A DNA stretch of 64,000 nucleotides, taken from Nakamurella aerolata. GTDB taxonomy: Bacteria > Actinomycetota > Actinomycetes > Mycobacteriales > Nakamurellaceae. The translations under genes and the position numbers were made by a program. The DNA lies in assembly GCF_013002705.1 (NCBI RefSeq), contig NZ_JABEND010000008.1, positions 178,390 through 242,389 of the forward strand, in the 5' to 3' direction. The notes beneath the pieces were generated by a model, which did not search any database, was not told where the DNA came from, and saw only the letters and a program-made list of their open reading frames with translations. Positions 40,453 to 48,747 of this stretch are shown here, piece after piece. Each line of letters starts with the position of its first letter. Positions within the stretch are counted from its first letter, which is position 1.

Positions 40453-40523
40453 TGTGGACAGCTCCGGCCGGATCGGTGGACAACCGCTCTCGTACGGCGG
40501 AAGCAGTGTGGACAAGTGGACAA
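40453..40523. promoter_or_regulatory. Cluster of DnaA-box-like sites upstream of parA
   Basis: TGTGGACAG (40453), GGTGGACAA (40475), TGTGGACAA (40507) and AGTGGACAA (40515) lie within 71 bases in one orientation. The third is the exact complement of the actinobacterial box TTGTCCACA; the others differ by one base. Confidence 0.65.
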
Positions 40524-40610
40524 CACCGTCGAGCACCTCGCCGCAACGAACACCTGGGTGATCGGTTCACGCTCGGGACTGCGGGCCCGAACGACGGTCG
40601 ACCACGGCAT

Positions 40611-40624
40611 GTTTCACGTGAAAC
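40611..40624. promoter_or_regulatory. parS: parS site, array position 1
   Basis: Perfect GTTTCACGTGAAAC, intergenic upstream of parA, first of three equally spaced sites. Confidence 0.95.
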
Positions 40625-40645
40625 CTCGAGACTCCTGCCGGCCTT

Positions 40646-40659
40646 GTTTCACGTGAAAC
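40646..40659. promoter_or_regulatory. parS: parS site, array position 2
   Basis: Perfect GTTTCACGTGAAAC, exactly 35 bases from the previous site. Confidence 0.95.
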
Positions 40660-40680
40660 ACCACCATCGCCCGACGCTCT

Positions 40681-40694
40681 GTTTCACGTGAAAC
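40681..40694. promoter_or_regulatory. parS: parS site, array position 3
   Basis: Perfect GTTTCACGTGAAAC, again exactly 35 bases from its neighbour. Confidence 0.95.
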
Positions 40695-40859
40695 AACACC
40701 TTGCGTGCGCTCAAGCCGTGGGCGCAGGGACAGCAGGCCCACAAGGGCAACATCCCGCTGGGCACCGAGGTGTCCGTCTTGTCCGGGCCGGCCGCGGTGA
40801 CCAGCCGGCAGCATCCCGCTGGGCACGGAGGCGTCGCCGCCACCTTCTAAGGTCGACAC

Positions 40860-41903
40860 ATGACAACCGAGCCCACCGCTCCCACCGCTCCCGCCACTGC
40901 ATCGACGGACAACGACGGCGCCCGCGCGCCGCAGGTTGCACCCGGCGCAGACTTCACCGTCGGCATGTGTTTCGACCGCAGCTTTCCCGCCGCGGCGGTC
41001 ACCGAGTTCGCCCACAGGCTGGAGGCGGGGGGAGTGGACGAGCTCTGGCTGATCGAGGATTGCTTCTACACCACGGCACCACCGCTGGCCGCGGCTGCGC
41101 TGGCGGTCACCGACCGACTGAGCGTCGGCCTCGGGATTCTGCCGGCCGTTGCCCGCACCCCTGCGATTACGGCGATGGAGATCGCCACTCTGGCCGGCCT
41201 CGGACCCGGCCGGGTGATCGGTGGGATCGGCCATGGAGTGCAGAGCTGGATGCGCCAGATGGGAGCGGAAACCGCATCGCCGGTCACCACACTCGATGAG
41301 GTGATCGGTGCGGTCCGCCGGCTGCTCGCCGGTGAAACCGTGACCGTCGACGGTCGTGAGGTTCATCTGACGGACGTCCGGCTGGAGCACGCCCCGCAGC
41401 CGATTCCGCCGGTGGTGGCGGGTGTTCGAGGGCCGCGCTCCCTTCGCCACGCCGGCCGGTTCGCCGACGGGGTGCTGCTCGATGCACCTTGCCCACCCAG
41501 CTACGTCGATTGGGCGAAAGACCAGTGCCGCCGCAGCCCGGACGACTTTCAATACCGCTGCTTCGCCACCATGTGCATCGTCCCCGATCGCACGGAGGCG
41601 TATCGCATCAGCGCCGGTTTCCTCACGGAGATGCTCGACCAGCACCATCCGGGTCTGGCCGCGCTGCCGTTTCACGATGAGCTGGTTGAGCTCGGCAAGC
41701 GCGGCGAGGACGCCCTCGCCGGCATGCCCGCCGACTGGTGGGGTCAGATCGGCGCCATCGGTACCCTCGACGACGCGGTGGCCTACGTCGAGCAGCTTCG
41801 CGACCGGGGTATTCGCGGCGTCAGCATGTTCCCGGCGCCCGACCTCGAGATCGCTCGTGGCCAGATCGACGACGTCATCGCGCTGCGCCGCGCCCTGACC
41901 TGA
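40860..41903 (+). CDS. LLM-class flavin/F420-dependent oxidoreductase
   Basis: A 347-residue bacterial-luciferase-like TIM barrel enzyme. DFTVGMCFDRSFPAAAVTEF starts the barrel; LGILPAVARTPAITAMEIAT and GPGRVIGGIGHGVQSWMRQM are the cofactor-contact segments of the family. The later VVAGVRGPRSLRHAGRFADG is typical of F420-dependent members. The substrate is unknown. It is the first gene of the block that separates parA from rsmG and is divergent from parA. The first 30 residues are Thr/Ala/Pro-rich and may be disordered. Confidence 0.87.
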   Translation: MTTEPTAPTAPATASTDNDGARAPQVAPGADFTVGMCFDRSFPAAAVTEFAHRLEAGGVDELWLIEDCFYTTAPPLAAAALAVTDRLSVGLGILPAVARTPAITAMEIATLAGLGPGRVIGGIGHGVQSWMRQMGAETASPVTTLDEVIGAVRRLLAGETVTVDGREVHLTDVRLEHAPQPIPPVVAGVRGPRSLRHAGRFADGVLLDAPCPPSYVDWAKDQCRRSPDDFQYRCFATMCIVPDRTEAYRISAGFLTEMLDQHHPGLAALPFHDELVELGKRGEDALAGMPADWWGQIGAIGTLDDAVAYVEQLRDRGIRGVSMFPAPDLEIARGQIDDVIALRRALT

Positions 41904-42267
41904 CAGGCCGCCGCACTCCATCCGCACTCCAGCCGGGCACCCAACCTCACCGACACAACACGGACACCGACCGGGCGTCACGAGCACCGACACACCCTGA
42001 CCGGTCTGGACGAGCGGGCCGGGCGGGCGGGAGCGGGCGGCCCACGACCGGAACCCAGCCCACGCGGCGCCGACAAGGCGGCACCAGCCCCGACCAGACA
42101 AACCCGGACTACACGTCGCCGCCGGGCGAGGCAGCCCACGACCGAACAAGCCACCGCCAACGCCGGGCAGCCCGCGACCGGACAAGCCCGCGCAACGCAG
42201 CGCCCACCAGGGCGGGCCAGCCCACGTACCGGACCGAGCCGAACGCAGCTACCGGCCGACCCAGCGA
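41904..42267. other. Repeat-bearing spacer between LLM oxidoreductase and ABC exporter
   Basis: No supported gene between these convergent genes. Four degenerate ~25-base copies of a GGCAGCCCACGACCGGACAA-like sequence lie at about 42035, 42129, 42164 and 42215. No terminator hairpin is clear. Confidence 0.5.
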
Positions 42268-44199
42268 TCAGGCCGTCTGCAGGCAGCACTCATCGTCGCC
42301 CGCCCGGCGGCTGTCGCCGGCGCGCTCGGCGAGCGCGTCGTCACCGGCGAACTGGGTGCGATACAGCTCGCTGTACCGGCCGGACGCGGCGAGCAGTTCG
42401 GCGTGCGTGCCGCGCTCGACGATCCGCCCCTCCTCCAGCACAAGGATGAGGTCGGCGGCGCGCACGGTGGAGAGTCGGTGCGCGATCACCAGCGACGTGC
42501 GTCCGGCCAGGGCCTCGGCGAGGGCTTCTTGCACGGCCCGCTCTGAGGTGGAGTCGAGCGAGGCGGTCGCCTCGTCCAAGATCACCACTCTGGACTGGGC
42601 GAGCAGCAACCTGGCGATGGTCAGCCGCTGCCGCTCCCCGCCGGACAGCCGGTAGCCCCGCTCGCCGACCACGGTGCCGAGACCGTCCGGCAACGACGCC
42701 ACCAGCTGCTCCAACCTGGCCCGCCGCAACGCGGCCCACAGCTGGTCGTCGGTGGCGTCGGGCGCGGCCAGCCGCAGGTTGCCACCGATCGAGTCGTGGA
42801 ACAGGTGCCCGTCCTGGGTGACCATGCCGACGGCGCGGCGGATCGACTCGGCAGTGAGGTCGCGGACGTCGACACCGCCGATCCGCACCGCTCCGGAGTC
42901 GACGTCGTACAGCCTGGCGGTGAGCTGCGCGATGGTGGACTTGCCCGCGCCGGACGATCCGACCAGCGCCACCATGCTGCCCGGCTGAGCGGTAAAGCTG
43001 ATGCCGTGCAACACTTCTTCGCCGCCGCGGGTGTCCAGCGTCGCCACCTCCTCGAGCGAGGCGAGTGACACCTTGTCCGCGGACGGGTAGCTGAACCGGA
43101 CGTCGTCGAACTGCACGGCGAGTCCGCCGGCGGGCAGCGGCTTCGGATTCGGCGGATCCGCGATCAGCGGTTTCAGGTCGAGCACCTCGAAGACGCGCTC
43201 GAAGCTGACCAGCGCGCTCATCACGTCGACGCGCGCCCCAGCAAGGGCCGTCAACGGCGCATACAGCCGGGTCAGCAGCAGCGCGAGCGCAACCACCTGC
43301 CCGGCCTCCAGCCCGCCGCCGATCGCCAGCACCCCGCCGAGGCCGTACACCAGCGCCAGCGCCAGCGCCGAGACCAGGGTCAGCGAGTTGGTGAAGATCG
43401 ACTGCAACATGGCGGTGCGTACCCCGATGTCGCGCACCCGGGAGGCGCGCGTGGCGAACTCCGCCGACTCGGCCGACGGTTGTCCGAACAACTTGACCAG
43501 AGTGGCGCCGGGGGCGGAGAACCGCTCCGTCATCTGGGTTGTCATCACCGCGTTGTGGTTGGCCGCCTCCCGCGACTGCGCCGCCAGCCTCGCGCCCATC
43601 CGCCGCGCCGGGATCACGAACAGCGGCAGCAGCGCCAGGCTCAGCAGCGTGATCTGCCACGAGATGCCGAGCATCACCACCAACGTCAAGGTCAACGTCA
43701 CCAGGTTGGTGACCACCCCGGAGAGCGTGCCGCTGAACGCACGCTGCGCACCGATCACATCGTTGTTCAAGCGGCTGACCAGCGCGCCGGTGCGGGTGCG
43801 GGTGAAGAACGCCACCGGCATCCGCTGCACGTGGTCAAACACCGCGGTGCGCAGGTCGTAGATCAGCCCTTCGCCGATGCGCGCGGACAGCCACCGACCG
43901 AGCAGCGCCAGCGCCGACTCGGCCACCGCGATCACCGCGATCAGCACCGCCAGCAGGACGATCACCCTGGCCGGGCCGCCGCGGGTGATCGCGTCGACGA
44001 CGCGGCCGGCCAGCAGCGGGGTCGCCACTGCGGTGCCAGCGGTCGCGATGCCGACCACCAGGAACCAGATCAACGCGGATCGGTGCGGCCGCGCGAACCC
44101 GCCGATCCGTCGCAGCGTCGCGACGGAGAACGGCCGCCGGTCGGAAGTGGCGTGCATCGCGTTGTACATCGCGTTCCACGCGGTGACATCCATGCTCAT
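42268..44199 (-). CDS. ABC exporter, fused membrane and ATPase domains
   Basis: A 643-residue half-transporter of the multidrug/lipid exporter type. Six membrane helices span about residues 35-325, then comes an ATPase domain with Walker A GSSGAGKST, Q-loop VTQDGHLF, signature LSGGERQRL, Walker B VVILDEATAS and the H-loop in VIAHRLST. It probably works as a homodimer moving a hydrophobic compound outward. The tail ends in ECCLQTA with adjacent cysteines. The segment LASLEEVATLDTRGGEEVLH before Walker A is a small insert. ATG 44199 is used; ATG 44193 is also possible. Confidence 0.9.
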   Translation of the reverse strand: MSMDVTAWNAMYNAMHATSDRRPFSVATLRRIGGFARPHRSALIWFLVVGIATAGTAVATPLLAGRVVDAITRGGPARVIVLLAVLIAVIAVAESALALLGRWLSARIGEGLIYDLRTAVFDHVQRMPVAFFTRTRTGALVSRLNNDVIGAQRAFSGTLSGVVTNLVTLTLTLVVMLGISWQITLLSLALLPLFVIPARRMGARLAAQSREAANHNAVMTTQMTERFSAPGATLVKLFGQPSAESAEFATRASRVRDIGVRTAMLQSIFTNSLTLVSALALALVYGLGGVLAIGGGLEAGQVVALALLLTRLYAPLTALAGARVDVMSALVSFERVFEVLDLKPLIADPPNPKPLPAGGLAVQFDDVRFSYPSADKVSLASLEEVATLDTRGGEEVLHGISFTAQPGSMVALVGSSGAGKSTIAQLTARLYDVDSGAVRIGGVDVRDLTAESIRRAVGMVTQDGHLFHDSIGGNLRLAAPDATDDQLWAALRRARLEQLVASLPDGLGTVVGERGYRLSGGERQRLTIARLLLAQSRVVILDEATASLDSTSERAVQEALAEALAGRTSLVIAHRLSTVRAADLILVLEEGRIVERGTHAELLAASGRYSELYRTQFAGDDALAERAGDSRRAGDDECCLQTA

Positions 44200-44571
44200 A
44201 ACGGCGACGCTAGACCTTCAAGCCGACATCAGGTCCACCGCGCGCGTTCGGCTGCCAGCGAACCGGCGGACCGCTATCGGCGGCACCGCGCACTGCCGTC
44301 CGTTGCGCTGCGGCCATCCACATGTGTTGGCCCGCCCCGCGATGCCGGCCGCTCGCCTCCCGGGACGCCGCACCTGGTCGCCGCCGAGGACGGCCGGTTG
44401 CTGTGCTGCCGCCGCGCCCTGGGTCGCTGGGCCTGGACCAGCTCTATGTGGATGCCGCCCCTTCCCGGTGGTCTTGCGGCTTGTGTTGCTCGCGGGGCCG
44501 CGCCGGATGACGATCGCCGGAGCCGGACCCGGCTGCACCCTCGCCAGGGACCGGCTGCCAAGCTGGGAGCT
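44200..44571. other. Divergent spacer between ABC exporter and SGNH hydrolase
   Basis: No gene supported although the downstream frame is open across it; the translation is Arg/Pro-rich and unlike coding sequence. No operator recognised. Confidence 0.4.
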
Positions 44572-45348
44572 GTGTACCGATCGATGGTTGCGCTGGGCAG
44601 TTCGTTCGCCGCCGGACCGCTGTTGCGGCCGGTCGCCGATCGACCAGCGATGCGGTCAATGCGCAACTATCCGCGATTGCTCGCCGGCCGGCTGGGTTGC
44701 GAGCTGGTGGATCTGACGGTGTCGGGCGCGACCACAAAGACCGTGATCGACGTGCCGCAGGTCACGATGACCGGCGAGCAATACCCGCCGCAGCTGGCCG
44801 GGATGCCACCGGACGCTGACCTGGTGACCATCACCGTCGGTGGCAACGACATCGGCTTCATCGGCGCGATGATGTACCACGCTTGGCGCCGGCATGACGC
44901 GAAAAGCCTTGTGCTGCAGGGAATAGAACCGCCGGGTGCGCTGGAGGACCCGATCGGCCGGGTAGCGGAAGGACTGGGCAGAGTGGTCAGGGCGGTACGC
45001 GAGCATGCACCCGGCGCCAGGATCGTCCTCGTCGACTATCTCACCGTGCTGGACGACGACCGTGGCTCTGCCGAGATCGACTACAGCGCAACGGAACTCG
45101 CGTTGTTCCGGCAGCGCCAGACCCAGCTGGCCGCCGGCTTCAGGCGGGCCGCCGACGACGAGGCGGTGGACCTGATGCCGATCAGCGCGGCGTCGTCCGG
45201 GCACGGGCTGGGCTCGGCGGAACCGTTCGTGTTCGACTTCATCCCCGATCCGCTGCGCACCACCGGCTCGTTCCACCCCAACGAGCGGGGGATGGCTTTC
45301 GTCGCGGACCAGCTGGCTGATCGGTTATCCGGAGATCGGTTGCCGTAG
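44572..45348 (+). CDS. SGNH/GDSL-family esterase-lipase
   Basis: About 258 residues. The nucleophile block is VALGSSFAAGP near the start, the Gly/Asn oxyanion block is TVTVSGATTKTV-like then ITVGGNDIGF, and the catalytic Asp/His block is GSFHPNERGMAF at the end. Together these give the four SGNH blocks. There is no signal peptide, so it is probably cytosolic or exported by another route. It would hydrolyse ester bonds of lipids or acyl sugars. The start is GTG 44572 (GGGAG two bases away) or ATG 44584; neither spacing is ideal. The 3' end overlaps the convergent kinase-like gene by 24 bases. Confidence 0.82.
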   Translation: MYRSMVALGSSFAAGPLLRPVADRPAMRSMRNYPRLLAGRLGCELVDLTVSGATTKTVIDVPQVTMTGEQYPPQLAGMPPDADLVTITVGGNDIGFIGAMMYHAWRRHDAKSLVLQGIEPPGALEDPIGRVAEGLGRVVRAVREHAPGARIVLVDYLTVLDDDRGSAEIDYSATELALFRQRQTQLAAGFRRAADDEAVDLMPISAASSGHGLGSAEPFVFDFIPDPLRTTGSFHPNERGMAFVADQLADRLSGDRLP

Positions 45349-45780
45349 CAGCGATTCCACCGTGTCGGCCAGGCGCTGCACCGACTGCCGGCCGTCCAGC
45401 TCCAGTGTGCAACCCTTGCGTAGCAACGGTTCCACCGTGCGGTGGCAGTGGGCGATCTCGGTGCGTTCGGCCGCCGTGCGTCCGTACGGATTGTTGGTTC
45501 GCGAGCGCACCCTGGCCAGCAACACGTCCAGTGGCGCTGAGAGCAGAACGATGTGGTCGAACCAGTGATAGAACTGGCCCTGGTTCTCCACTGTTCCCTG
45601 CACCAGCAGCGTCTCGGACGATTCCAGCAGTTCGGTGATACGTGCTGTGTCCCAACGTCTCTGCTCGTCGAACCAGTCGCCGTCGTCGGTATCGACACAG
45701 CGGTAACCGCGCCGCGCGACGGCCTCGAGCAGGGTGGACTTGCCGGTGCCGGACATGCCGGAGAGCAGTACTCGGCTCAC
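45325..45780 (-). CDS. Small P-loop kinase-like protein
   Basis: A 151-residue protein with Walker A LLSGMSGTGKSTLLEAV at the N-terminus, an acceptor-like VDTDDGDWFDEQRRW segment, and the Arg-rich lid LLARVRSRTNNPYGRTAAER. It resembles shikimate/gluconate-like or AAA_18 ATP-binding proteins; the substrate is unknown. The GTG start is 37 bases after the tetR-type gene's stop and in the same direction, so they may be co-transcribed. It is similar in type, not sequence, to the kinase-like protein at 7325. Confidence 0.75.
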   Translation of the reverse strand: MSRVLLSGMSGTGKSTLLEAVARRGYRCVDTDDGDWFDEQRRWDTARITELLESSETLLVQGTVENQGQFYHWFDHIVLLSAPLDVLLARVRSRTNNPYGRTAAERTEIAHCHRTVEPLLRKGCTLELDGRQSVQRLADTVESLLRQPISG

Positions 45781-45816
45781 GCCGCGCTCGGCCCCGACGC
45801 CGTGGCGGTGGGCATG

Positions 45817-46533
45817 TCAGCTGAGCCCGAGGGAGTCGGCCAGCATGTCGATGTGATGGTCGAACAGGATCCCGCGGTCGGTGAAGGTATCGGTGCCGTA
45901 CTGGTCGAACACGTCGAACGACACCGCACCGAAGAGCGCGGACCACACCAGCAGCCCGCGGGCGATCACCGCATCGGGTACCTCGAACTCGAACTGGCCG
46001 CGGATCCGGTCGAAGTCACGCCGCAGGGTGGCCGGCAGCGATGCCGCCGGAATGCTGACAGGTTGGGTCAGATCGCCTGTGCGATACGAACTTTCGATGA
46101 TGTGCATCAGCGTGACGATTACCCTGGTGCCGGGGCCGACGGTCTGCTCCGCCGGGGCGTGATAGTCCGGCACCGGGCTGCCGAACAGTAACGCGTAGCG
46201 CGCCGGCTCGGCTACGGCCCAGCCGCGGACGGCCCGAGCCAGCGCGCGGAACTGTGCCCGGCCGGAATCAAATCCGTCGCGCTGTTGCACCTCGGCGACC
46301 GCGTTGTCCACCGCATCGCCCAGTTCGTTGTAGGCGTCCACCAGCAGCAGCGTGAGCAGGTCGTCCCGAGAGGCCACGTAGCGGTACACCGCGGACGAGA
46401 CCACCCCGAGCTCGCGCGCCACCGCGCGCAGTGACAGTCCCGCCGCACCGTGCTCGATCAGCTGCTGGCAGCCGATTCTGGTGATCTCTGCCATCGTCTG
46501 CGCCCGGGCGCGCTCACGGGGGGTGCCGGTCAT
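45817..46533 (-). CDS. TetR family transcriptional repressor
   Basis: A 238-residue regulator. The N-terminal TetR HTH is GAAGLSLRAVARELGVVSSA followed by VYRYVASRDDLLTLL. The C-terminal ligand domain is of the TetR_C_13-like type with WAVAEPARYALLFGSPVPDY. It is divergent from a reductase gene with two matching operators between them, so it probably represses that gene and itself until a small molecule binds. ATG 46533 is preferred because the CATGCT -10 lies seven bases upstream (leaderless); ATG 46545 would add four residues. Confidence 0.87.
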   Translation of the reverse strand: MTGTPRERARAQTMAEITRIGCQQLIEHGAAGLSLRAVARELGVVSSAVYRYVASRDDLLTLLLVDAYNELGDAVDNAVAEVQQRDGFDSGRAQFRALARAVRGWAVAEPARYALLFGSPVPDYHAPAEQTVGPGTRVIVTLMHIIESSYRTGDLTQPVSIPAASLPATLRRDFDRIRGQFEFEVPDAVIARGLLVWSALFGAVSFDVFDQYGTDTFTDRGILFDHHIDMLADSLGLS

Positions 46534-46540
46534 GATGCCA

Positions 46541-46570
46541 AGCATGCCAATCCACTCAGAGCACCGTCAA
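46541..46570 (-). promoter_or_regulatory. tetR-type gene promoter, leaderless
   Basis: On the minus strand TTGACG (46565-46570), an 18-base spacer and CATGCT (46541-46546) place the start at about ATG 46533. Confidence 0.55.
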
Positions 46571-46571
46571 C

Positions 46572-46642
46572 AAAAGAGAGCGCCGCTCTTGACAAGCTAG
46601 TGAGAGCACCGCACACTTTTTGTAAGAGCACCGCTCTCTTTT
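46572..46642. promoter_or_regulatory. Twin TetR operators around the reductase promoter
   Basis: The 19-base motif AAGAGC(G/A)(G/C)CGCTCTCTTTT occurs on the minus strand at 46572-46590 and on the plus strand at 46624-46642. Partial copies (AGAGCACCG) lie at about 46552 and 46604. The plus-strand promoter TTGACA (46589-46594), 17 bases, CACACT (46612-46617) sits between them: one operator touches the -35, the other the start site. Confidence 0.75.
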
Positions 46643-46673
46643 CAGGTTGATGCTCGCGTCCCGAGGAGTCGCT

Positions 46674-47627
46674 ATGAACACGCCAGCACTACACGTCGTC
46701 ACCGGAGCCGGCCCGGTGGGCAGCACGGTCGCCAACCAACTTGCCGCCGCGGGCCTGCGGGTCCGGGTCTTGACGCGTTCCGGCGGCGGTCCCGACCACC
46801 CGTTGATCGAGCGCCGACGGGTCGACGTCTCGGATCCCGTGGCGCTGGCCGGGATGTTCGAGGGCGCCGCTGCCGTTTATCACTGCATCCACGGCTCGAA
46901 GTACCGGGCGGACACCTGGCGAGCGGAGTTGCCGCGGGCCGAGCAGGTGGTGATGGACGCGGCCGGCAAAGTCGGTGCTGTTGTGGCGTTTCCGGAGAGC
47001 CTGTATGCCTACGGCCCCGTCACCGGGCCCATCACGCAGGACACCCCGCTCGCGGCAACAACCGGAAAGTTGGGCATCCGCGCCGAGCTGCTGCGCGCCC
47101 GGGAGCAGCACAGCACCCCGACGGTGAGCGTCGCAGCGTCGGACTTCTTCGGTCCGCTGGTACGCAGCGCGCACGCCGGAGAACGGATGATCCCGGCCGT
47201 GCTGGTGGGAAAGACCATGCGGGTGGTCGGCAGCCTCGATGCCCCGCACTCCTGGACCTATGTCCCCGACCTTGCCGCTGCCATGATTCGCGCGGCCGTC
47301 GACCAGGCGCTCTGGAACACCCTGCTGCACGCACCGACAGGTCCGGCGCTCACCCAACGGCAGCTGATCGAGGCGGTCGCCCGCGCGGGAAACGTTGCGG
47401 TGCCGAAGATGTCGACCATTCCGCTGTGGGCGCTGCGCGCCGCCGGGGTGTTCTCCACCGACAGCAGGGAGCTCGCCGAGACCGGGTATCAGTTCGCCCG
47501 CCCGTTCGTGCTCGACTCCACCCGCAGCGAGCGGCGGCTCGGCCTGGTGCCCGCCCCGCTGCAGCAGGCGCTCGCGGCCACCGTTGACTGGTGGCGCGGC
47601 CAGCTAGCCGAACAGCCGGCGGCGTGA
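46674..47627 (+). CDS. NAD(P)-dependent epimerase/reductase (extended SDR-like)
   Basis: A 317-residue Rossmann protein: VVTGAGPVGSTVANQLAAAG is the dinucleotide-binding loop, AAAVYHCIHGSKYRAD follows the third strand, and PESLYAYGP contains the active-site Tyr region without an obvious downstream Lys three residues later. It resembles NmrA/extended-SDR reductases. GAGGAG precedes ATG 46674. Expression is probably controlled by the divergent TetR protein; the substrate may be the same or a related small molecule. Confidence 0.83.
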   Translation: MNTPALHVVTGAGPVGSTVANQLAAAGLRVRVLTRSGGGPDHPLIERRRVDVSDPVALAGMFEGAAAVYHCIHGSKYRADTWRAELPRAEQVVMDAAGKVGAVVAFPESLYAYGPVTGPITQDTPLAATTGKLGIRAELLRAREQHSTPTVSVAASDFFGPLVRSAHAGERMIPAVLVGKTMRVVGSLDAPHSWTYVPDLAAAMIRAAVDQALWNTLLHAPTGPALTQRQLIEAVARAGNVAVPKMSTIPLWALRAAGVFSTDSRELAETGYQFARPFVLDSTRSERRLGLVPAPLQQALAATVDWWRGQLAEQPAA

Positions 47628-47709
47628 GCGAACCTGCACCCAGGCAGGCAGCGCCGCGCACCGATCGCCGGCGCCCGTCGTCCCCAGCGCTATGGCCGGC
47701 CCGGCCCGG

Positions 47710-48579
47710 TCAACCGGCCAGCGCGTCCAGCTCCTGCAGGTCGTCAGCGGCCAGGGTCAGCTGCTGCGCCGCGGTGTTCTCGCGGAGGTGCGCGACCGAC
47801 GACGTCCCCGGAATCAGCAGGATATTGTCGGCGCGGGCCAGCAGCCAGGCCAGCCCGACCTGCGACGCGGTGACGCCGACGCGCTCGGCAATCGCCTGCA
47901 CCGTCGGGTTTTCCGGCACCTTGGGCAACCCTGGGAAGGCCGATCCGAGCGGGAAGAACGGCACATAGCCGACCCCGCGGGAGCTGGTCAGCTGCAGCAC
48001 CGGATCGTCGTCGCGATGCAGCAGGTTGTAGGCGTTCTGCACGCACACCGCGCCGGCGTCGATGGCGATCTCGGCCTGTTCCAGGGTCACGTTGCTGACG
48101 CCGAATGCTTGCAGCGCACCGGATTTCACCAGCTCCTGCATGGCGCCGAGCTGCTCGTCCAGCGGCACGTATTCGGTCGCGGGGATCTCCTCGCGTGGCA
48201 TCACCCGAAGGTTCACCACCGGCAGCGATTGGACCCCGAGGGTGTTCAGGTTGGCGTGCACGTCTTCGGTGAGCTGGGCAGGTCGCTGGGCCGGCAACCA
48301 GGCGCCGGCGCTGTCCCGGCGGGCACCGACCTTCGACACCAGGACCAGGTCGGCGGGATACGGGGACAGCGTCTCGCGGATCAGCTCGTTGGCAACGTCG
48401 GGTCCGTAGAACTGTGCGGTATCAACGTGATTGATGCCGAGCTCGATCGCCGTGCGCAGCACCGCACGTGCCTCGTCGGGGTCGCGCGGTGGTCCCATCA
48501 CTCCGGGTCCAGGCAGTTGCATGGCGCCGAAGCCCATGCGCTTCACCTGGTGTCCGGTCAGCTCGAAAAGGTCCGTCAT
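47710..48579 (-). CDS. Aldo/keto reductase family protein
   Basis: A 289-residue TIM-barrel oxidoreductase. MGFGAMQLPGPGVMGPPRD opens the barrel. The catalytic Asp53 and Tyr58 lie in HVDTAQFYGP and Lys83 in VSKVGARRD. The usual catalytic His is replaced by Asn123 (VVNLRV), a change typical of one AKR subfamily. The NADPH-binding end LIPGTSSVAHLRENTAA is intact. The substrate is unknown. A short operon with neighbours is not evident; it converges on the reductase gene across 82 bases. Confidence 0.87.
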   Translation of the reverse strand: MTDLFELTGHQVKRMGFGAMQLPGPGVMGPPRDPDEARAVLRTAIELGINHVDTAQFYGPDVANELIRETLSPYPADLVLVSKVGARRDSAGAWLPAQRPAQLTEDVHANLNTLGVQSLPVVNLRVMPREEIPATEYVPLDEQLGAMQELVKSGALQAFGVSNVTLEQAEIAIDAGAVCVQNAYNLLHRDDDPVLQLTSSRGVGYVPFFPLGSAFPGLPKVPENPTVQAIAERVGVTASQVGLAWLLARADNILLIPGTSSVAHLRENTAAQQLTLAADDLQELDALAG

Positions 48580-48747
48580 GCTTTCAAGCTCACCACACCG
48601 GCGCGCGGCTGCCCAGCGCCGGGTGCGCCTTGCCCGCCGGTGTGGGTGTCAGCGGGTCGGTGTCAGAGGATCGGTGTCAGCACCGGCCCCGGCCGGCACC
48701 AGCCCTGAGCCGGCCCAGAACCAGCGCCGAGAGCCGACGTCTCGGCC

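Larger units (their letters stand above)
40347..40859. other. parA upstream control region
   Basis: No gene. It contains the parA ribosome site (GGAGG, 40354-40358), four DnaA-box-like sequences (40453-40523), three parS sites (40611-40694) and a short repeat of GCATCCCGCTGGGCAC type at 40749 and 40812. Confidence 0.7.

Noticed and set aside
41978..42289. A 103-codon minus-strand frame after the ABC exporter
   Set aside because: Cys/Arg/Pro-rich translation with no homology-like motif, and composed largely of the degenerate repeats.
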